DNA of 16,731 nt, taken from contig JBOGIG010000078.1 in the NCBI GenBank assembly GCA_050742455.1, positions 1 through 16,731 of the forward strand. The letters are read 5' to 3'. This document shows positions 14,062 to 16,731 of this stretch, piece after piece. The stretch is from JBOGIG01 sp050742455 (lineage in GTDB: Bacteria; Actinomycetota; Acidimicrobiia; Acidimicrobiales; JBOGIG01). The first letter of the stretch is position 1; each line of letters begins with the position of its first letter. A model generated the notes under the pieces. That model was given only the letters and a program-made list of their open reading frames with translations. It made no database searches and had not been told where the DNA came from. A program made the position numbers and the translations under genes.

Positions 14062-14149
14062 ATGGCCGGGGTCACCAAGTGGGATGGCCAGGGTAACCGA
14101 GTGGGATGGCCGGGGTCGCCGAGTGGAATGGCCGGGGTCACCAAGTGTG
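14062..14149 (+). repeat. Four tandem copies of a 22-base repeat
   Basis: Four adjacent 22-base units start at 14062, 14084, 14106 and 14128. Each begins ATGGCCRGGGT and ends near GAGTGGG or AAGTGTG, with a partial copy just upstream beginning ATGGCCGAGTGCG (14049-14061). They differ by one to a few bases. The period is not a multiple of three and the array lies between the second xdhC gene and the DUF2786 gene, so it is probably non-coding. Contiguous units with no spacers rule out a CRISPR array. Confidence 0.9.
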
Positions 14150-14164
14150 GTCACAACCCCAACG

Positions 14165-14177
14165 TAGGCTCGTCCAA
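14165..14177 (+). promoter_or_regulatory. Possible -10 box for a leaderless transcript
   Basis: TAGGCT at 14165-14170 fits the actinobacterial TAnnnT pattern and ends seven bases before ATG 14178, the spacing expected for a leaderless mRNA. There is no real Shine-Dalgarno ahead of this ATG, which fits. No convincing -35 element is seen. Confidence 0.3.
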
Positions 14178-14990
14178 ATGAAGGATTCCCCACTTCCGAC
14201 CCTCAAGGTGCGAGCCCTGCTGGACAAGGCCGAGTCAACTGCGTTCCCGGAGGAAGCCGAGGCCCTGGTGGCCAAGGCGGCCGAACTGATGGCCCGCTAC
14301 CGCATCACCCAGGCCATGCTGGAGGCAACGTCGCCCGGGATGTCATCTAATGGATCCGAGCCCATTGTCGAGCACCGCATCGAGATGGGGAAGGGGCCGT
14401 ATGTCCTTGCCCGCCTCAGCCTGCTGAGCGTGTGTGCCGAGTCCCAGTCGTGTCGGGTCCTGACCATGACTGGGTGGGAGGGCCGTATCGCCTTTGTCAT
14501 AGGCCACCTCGGCGATACCCGGGCAACCGAGATCCTCTACACCTCGCTCCTGGTCCAGGCCACTTTGGGAGCATCGAGGGTGGTTCCCCGAGGTCGAACG
14601 TCCTCGGTCACCGTGCGGCGCAACTACCTGGTCGGATTTGCCGAGGGCATCAGTGAGCGGCTGAAGACGGCCAATGACCTGGCCGAGGCCGAGGCCGAGG
14701 CCAGGCGACATCCAAGCGATTCGGGCTCGGTCGCCGGATTCGGGGCGTCGGCACGCCCCGAGAGTGGCTGGAATGGACCGAAGGATTCCGGGTCGCCGAC
14801 CGTGGCCTTGGTCCTGGCAGACCGTTCGGCCAGGGTCGATGACTGGGTGCGCTCGGCCTATCCCCGCCTGGGACGATCCCAGACGATATCGGTGTCGATT
14901 GACGGCTTTACCGCCGGACGGTCCGATGCAAGCAGGGCAGACCTGAACCATCGCCGCGTGGGCCGGCCCGCTCGCGCCCTGGGCGCCTAG
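14178..14990 (+). CDS. DUF2786 domain protein
   Basis: A 270-residue protein. The N-terminus, LKVRALLDKAESTAFPEEAEALVAKAAELMARYRI (residues about 9-43, described here in pieces: KVRALLDKAEST, then EEAEALVAKAAELM), is the DUF2786 helical hairpin, a domain of unknown function found in actinobacteria and phages. The middle (VLARLSLLSVCAESQ, FVIGHLGDTRATEILYTSLLVQ) and the C-terminal GFTAGRSDASRADL motif are typical of these longer DUF2786 proteins. A short Ala/Glu repeat (AEAEAEARR) is near residue 175. No catalytic motif is visible, so I give no function. The start ATG 14178 follows a possible -10 box at leaderless distance; the open frame upstream is only the 22-base repeat array. A small metallopeptidase-like gene follows 35 bases later, and the two may be a functional pair. 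Confidence 0.8.
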   Translation: MKDSPLPTLKVRALLDKAESTAFPEEAEALVAKAAELMARYRITQAMLEATSPGMSSNGSEPIVEHRIEMGKGPYVLARLSLLSVCAESQSCRVLTMTGWEGRIAFVIGHLGDTRATEILYTSLLVQATLGASRVVPRGRTSSVTVRRNYLVGFAEGISERLKTANDLAEAEAEARRHPSDSGSVAGFGASARPESGWNGPKDSGSPTVALVLADRSARVDDWVRSAYPRLGRSQTISVSIDGFTAGRSDASRADLNHRRVGRPARALGA

Positions 14991-15025
14991 GTTGGGCCGG
15001 GCCACGCCGTGACCTGCGATGCCCC

Positions 15026-15595
15026 GTGAGCGGGGATGAAGCGGCACACTTCGGGGGCGGGAGCGGCATTGATGTGGTGCGGGATTCCGATCGGGCAAGG
15101 GTCTACCGGGCCGAGGAGGAGGCCTTCGAGCACACCCTGTACACCGAGCCCCTTGGCCCCGGCCTCCTATTGCAGTTGGCCCGGGCCCTGTTCGCCCATC
15201 CGTGGTGGAACAACGTTTGTGGTATCGCTCCGTCGGTGGTTCCGACCCGGGCCGATTCGCGGTCGTCGTTGGCCGTGAACGAAGCCGACACCCCGACCAT
15301 TCGGGTGGCCCCTGGTCACGACCATGCCCATATGTTGGCCCACGAGGCAGCCCACATCCTGGCCTGGAGGTATCACCCTGACTCAGCCGGCCACGGCCGG
15401 GAGTTCCGGCGGTCCCATCTTGACGTCGCCCGCATGGTCAACGGTTCGGCGGCCGAGGCCGACCTGATCCGGGCCTACGCCAAGGGCAACCTGCCCGTGG
15501 CGACGCGATCATGGGTCGGTCCGACCGACGAAGGCGAACGAGGTCTCTTCGGCCGGGTCCGTTTGGAGCATTTGCTACAATTGCTACGCGACTAG
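15026..15595 (+). CDS. Small HExxH metallopeptidase-like protein (TIGR04338-like)
   Basis: A 189-residue soluble protein with a zinc-metalloprotease motif: His106-Glu107-Ala-Ala-His110, and a third likely ligand His123 in SAGHGREF, an HEAAH...GH spacing like SprT/WLM-type enzymes. VRDSDRARVYRAEEEAF near residues 18-34 and the lone HExxH resemble the actinobacterial putative metallohydrolase family TIGR04338. No signal peptide or membrane segment is seen, so it is probably cytoplasmic; the substrate is unknown. GTG 15026 is used, but it has no ribosome site. GTG 15074, after GGGAG at 15059-15063, would remove the first 16 residues and begins right at the conserved segment, so the true start may be there. 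The stop lies within the palindrome ahead of the toxin-antitoxin operon. Confidence 0.8.
   Translation: MSGDEAAHFGGGSGIDVVRDSDRARVYRAEEEAFEHTLYTEPLGPGLLLQLARALFAHPWWNNVCGIAPSVVPTRADSRSSLAVNEADTPTIRVAPGHDHAHMLAHEAAHILAWRYHPDSAGHGREFRRSHLDVARMVNGSAAEADLIRAYAKGNLPVATRSWVGPTDEGERGLFGRVRLEHLLQLLRD
15573..15581 (+). promoter_or_regulatory. Extended -10 promoter of the toxin-antitoxin operon
   Basis: TGCTACAAT at 15573-15581 is an extended -10 (TGN plus TACAAT, one base from TATAAT). No -35 match is found at 17 bases, which extended -10 promoters tolerate. Initiation near 15588 would give a leader of about 30 bases to ATG 15618 and places the start site inside the palindrome at 15580-15599. It lies within the 3' end of the metallopeptidase gene. 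Confidence 0.5.
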
Positions 15596-15599
15596 CAAT
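15580..15599. promoter_or_regulatory. Palindromic candidate operator for the VapB-type antitoxin
   Basis: ATTGCTA (15580-15586) and TAGCAAT (15593-15599) form a perfect 7-base inverted repeat around a 6-base spacer. A further near-direct copy, TTTGCTA, lies at 15571-15577. The palindrome covers the expected transcription start. Phd/YefM and VapB antitoxins commonly bind such sites with their toxin to repress their own operon, so autorepression is inferred. Confidence 0.5.
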
Positions 15600-15617
15600 G
15601 CCATGGCCGGAGCGAAT

Positions 15618-15887
15618 ATGACGCGAACCATCAACCACCGGGAACTGAGAAACCACAGCTCAGACGTGCTGCGTGACGTTGCTGCGGGCGAGATCATCGA
15701 AGTTACCAACCATGGCGAGCTGGCGGCGGTACTGGTACCACCGGCTCTTTCCACGTTCGAAAGGTTGGTTGTGGCCGGCAAGGTAAGGCTTCCTGCCGAA
15801 TCCGCGACCGACTTTCGCGAGATTCATCGAATCAAGTCCGCGCAGAGCACGGCGGAGATAATTTCCGACGTCAGGGGCGATCGATGA
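15618..15887 (+). CDS. vapB: Phd/YefM-type antitoxin
   Basis: An 89-residue antitoxin. The N-terminal DNA-binding region TRTINHRELRNHSSDVLRDV, followed by AGEIIEVTNHGELAAVLVPP (about residues 24-43), is the Phd/YefM fold, which dimerises to bind operator DNA. The C-terminal part (TDFREIHRIKSAQSTAEIISDVRGDR) is the flexible region expected to wrap around and neutralise the toxin. The ATG at 15618 is preferred over ATG 15603 because GGAG lies five bases upstream (15609-15612) and the conserved fold begins there. It shares ATGA with the toxin gene downstream, which fits antitoxin-first order and coupled translation. Base composition is a little less GC-rich than its neighbours, consistent with mobile spread. 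Confidence 0.87.
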   Translation: MTRTINHRELRNHSSDVLRDVAAGEIIEVTNHGELAAVLVPPALSTFERLVVAGKVRLPAESATDFREIHRIKSAQSTAEIISDVRGDR

Positions 15888-16333
15888 TCGCCTATGTGGA
15901 TACCTCGGCTGCGGCCAAGCTTGTCTTCGAAGAGTTCGAGTCCGAGGCATTGACGCAACAGCTTGATGTGCTCACGAAGGCCGGCCACAGACTGGTGGCG
16001 TCGTGGCTTTTGCACACCGAGTTGCGATGTGCCGCCAACAGGCATCCTGACCAAGCCTGTGCCGATGTGGTGAGCGATGTGCTCTCCCGCATCGCCCTTA
16101 TCGACTTGGAGCGTGGGGACCTCACTACGGGCCCCCTCTTGCCGGGCCGGCTTCGTTCTGGTGACGCAATCCATCTTGCCACGGCCCTGAGGGTGGGTGC
16201 AGAGGTGATGGTTGTCTTCGATCGAGAACTTCGCTCGGCGGCCAGGATTGCAGGAATCCCGACGGCGAGCCCAGGGTCCCGGGACGAAGCTTCAGGTGTG
16301 GGTCCGGGGTTCCCAGCGGAATCGCCTGACTGA
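15884..16333 (+). CDS. vapC: VapC-type PIN-domain toxin
   Basis: A 149-residue PIN-domain ribonuclease toxin. The acidic Mg2+-binding quartet is complete: Asp6 (YVDTSA), Glu46 (LLHTELRC), Asp94 (SGDAIHLATAL) and Asp113 (VFDREL). Family members cleave specific tRNAs or rRNA to stop growth when the antitoxin is degraded; the target here is unknown. The start ATG 15884 shares ATGA with the antitoxin stop. The last 20 residues (SPGSRDEASGVGPGFPAESP, a Pro/Gly-rich tail) extend past the usual PIN end and overlap, antisense, the 3' end of the convergent permease gene by 42 bases, so the tail may be a recent extension. Confidence 0.92.
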   Translation: MIAYVDTSAAAKLVFEEFESEALTQQLDVLTKAGHRLVASWLLHTELRCAANRHPDQACADVVSDVLSRIALIDLERGDLTTGPLLPGRLRSGDAIHLATALRVGAEVMVVFDRELRSAARIAGIPTASPGSRDEASGVGPGFPAESPD

Positions 16334-16731
16334 CACCACGATCCCGATCGCTCCCCACAACAGCAGAATTCCCACCTGGGTGGCGAGGATGCCGGTGCCG
16401 GGGGCATGGGGATTCATCACGGCGATCGCCTCGGTGTTGAGGTGCTGGATGGGAAATATCGAAGCCAGGCGTTCGAGGCCGGACCCGGGTTGGATCCGGC
16501 CGAAGGTTCCCGAGATGAAAAGCAGGGGGAAGATGACGAAGTTGATGATGGCGGGCCCGGCGTCCTCGTTGGGCACGAATGTCGATATGGCCACCCCCAG
16601 CGCACTGAAGCAGAAAGAACCGGCGGCGATCATCACCACCAGACCGAGGTAACGGCCTGGGAAGGTCACGCCGTAGGCCAGGACCCCGAGTCCCAGGGTC
16701 AGCGCGGTGAGCACCAGTCCCACGATGACGG
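16292..16731 (-). CDS. ABC-2 type transporter permease, C-terminal part (cut by window edge)
   Basis: The reverse-strand frame is open past the right edge of the window, so the gene begins outside and only about 145 residues are visible. Four hydrophobic segments are seen: LVLTALTLGLGVLAYGV, LGLVVMIAAGSFCFSALGVAI, AIINFVIFPLLFISGTFG and QVGILLLWGAIGIVVSV. The stretch PLLFISGTFGRIQPGSGLERLASIFPIQHL is typical of ABC-2 permeases (drug or polysaccharide exporters) and is described here by its key residues: FISGTF, then FPIQHL. It probably pairs with an ATPase beyond the edge. The GTG at 16721-16723 is not considered a real start because the protein would lack its N-terminal half. Its 3' end overlaps vapC in convergent orientation. 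Confidence 0.85.
   Translation of the reverse strand, partial: VIVGLVLTALTLGLGVLAYGVTFPGRYLGLVVMIAAGSFCFSALGVAISTFVPNEDAGPAIINFVIFPLLFISGTFGRIQPGSGLERLASIFPIQHLNTEAIAVMNPHAPGTGILATQVGILLLWGAIGIVVSVRRFRWEPRTHT

Noticed and set aside
14062..14149. CRISPR array
   Set aside because: The 22-base units are contiguous and have no variable spacers, and no cas genes are near.

Overview
The window reads as chromosomal DNA of a high-GC actinobacterium: dense genes nearly all on the plus strand, frequent GTG starts, 4-base ATGA/GTGA gene overlaps, and an enolase gene followed directly by an FtsB/DivIC-type septum gene. An Acidimicrobiia-like lineage is possible, but that is an impression from gene style and not a measured assignment.

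Layout. (1) 1-198, minus: C-terminal half of a MazF-like toxin, apparently a remnant. (2) 260-4569: a two-gene module, a bacterial SNF2/Swi2 helicase overlapping a SWIM zinc-finger protein by 4 bases. (3) 4570-6538: an AT-rich promoter-like gap, then enolase and an FtsB/DivIC homologue, overlapping by 11 bases. (4) 6539-6678: a G-run-rich spacer with strong quadruplex potential. (5) 6679-14049: a seven-gene molybdenum hydroxylase operon. It holds a CoxL-like large subunit (AYRGAGR active-site loop, form II type), a CoxS-like [2Fe-2S] subunit, a CoxM-like FAD subunit, a CoxD/MoxR AAA+ ATPase, a CoxE VWA protein, and two XdhC-family maturation proteins. (6) 14050-14177: a tandem array of 22-base repeats. 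(7) 14178-15595: a DUF2786 protein and a small HExxH metallopeptidase-like protein. (8) 15573-16333: a Phd/YefM antitoxin and VapC/PIN toxin operon with its own promoter and a palindromic candidate operator. (9) 16292-16731, minus: the C-terminal part of an ABC-2 permease running off the window edge.

How the genes work together. In the molybdenum operon, L, S and M should form the enzyme: electrons pass from the Mo-pterin site through two [2Fe-2S] clusters to FAD. CoxD and CoxE are an AAA+/VWA pair of the kind that matures the active site, and XdhC proteins handle and insert the sulfurated Mo cofactor. The large subunit lacks the AYxCSFR cysteine loop of proven CO dehydrogenases, so the substrate is unknown. 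SNF2 and SWIM are probably a nucleic-acid remodelling pair. VapB/VapC is a type II toxin-antitoxin unit.

The most unusual aspects are the many imperfect short tandem repeats, in-frame (multiples of 6 bases) inside protein linkers and out-of-frame (22 bases) in an intergenic gap; NTGA overlaps at every cox-operon junction except one, where the matching site would need a CTG start; and the palindrome next to the toxin-antitoxin promoter. I saw no tRNA, rRNA, CRISPR array or insertion sequence. No stretch over 300 bases lacks a gene.
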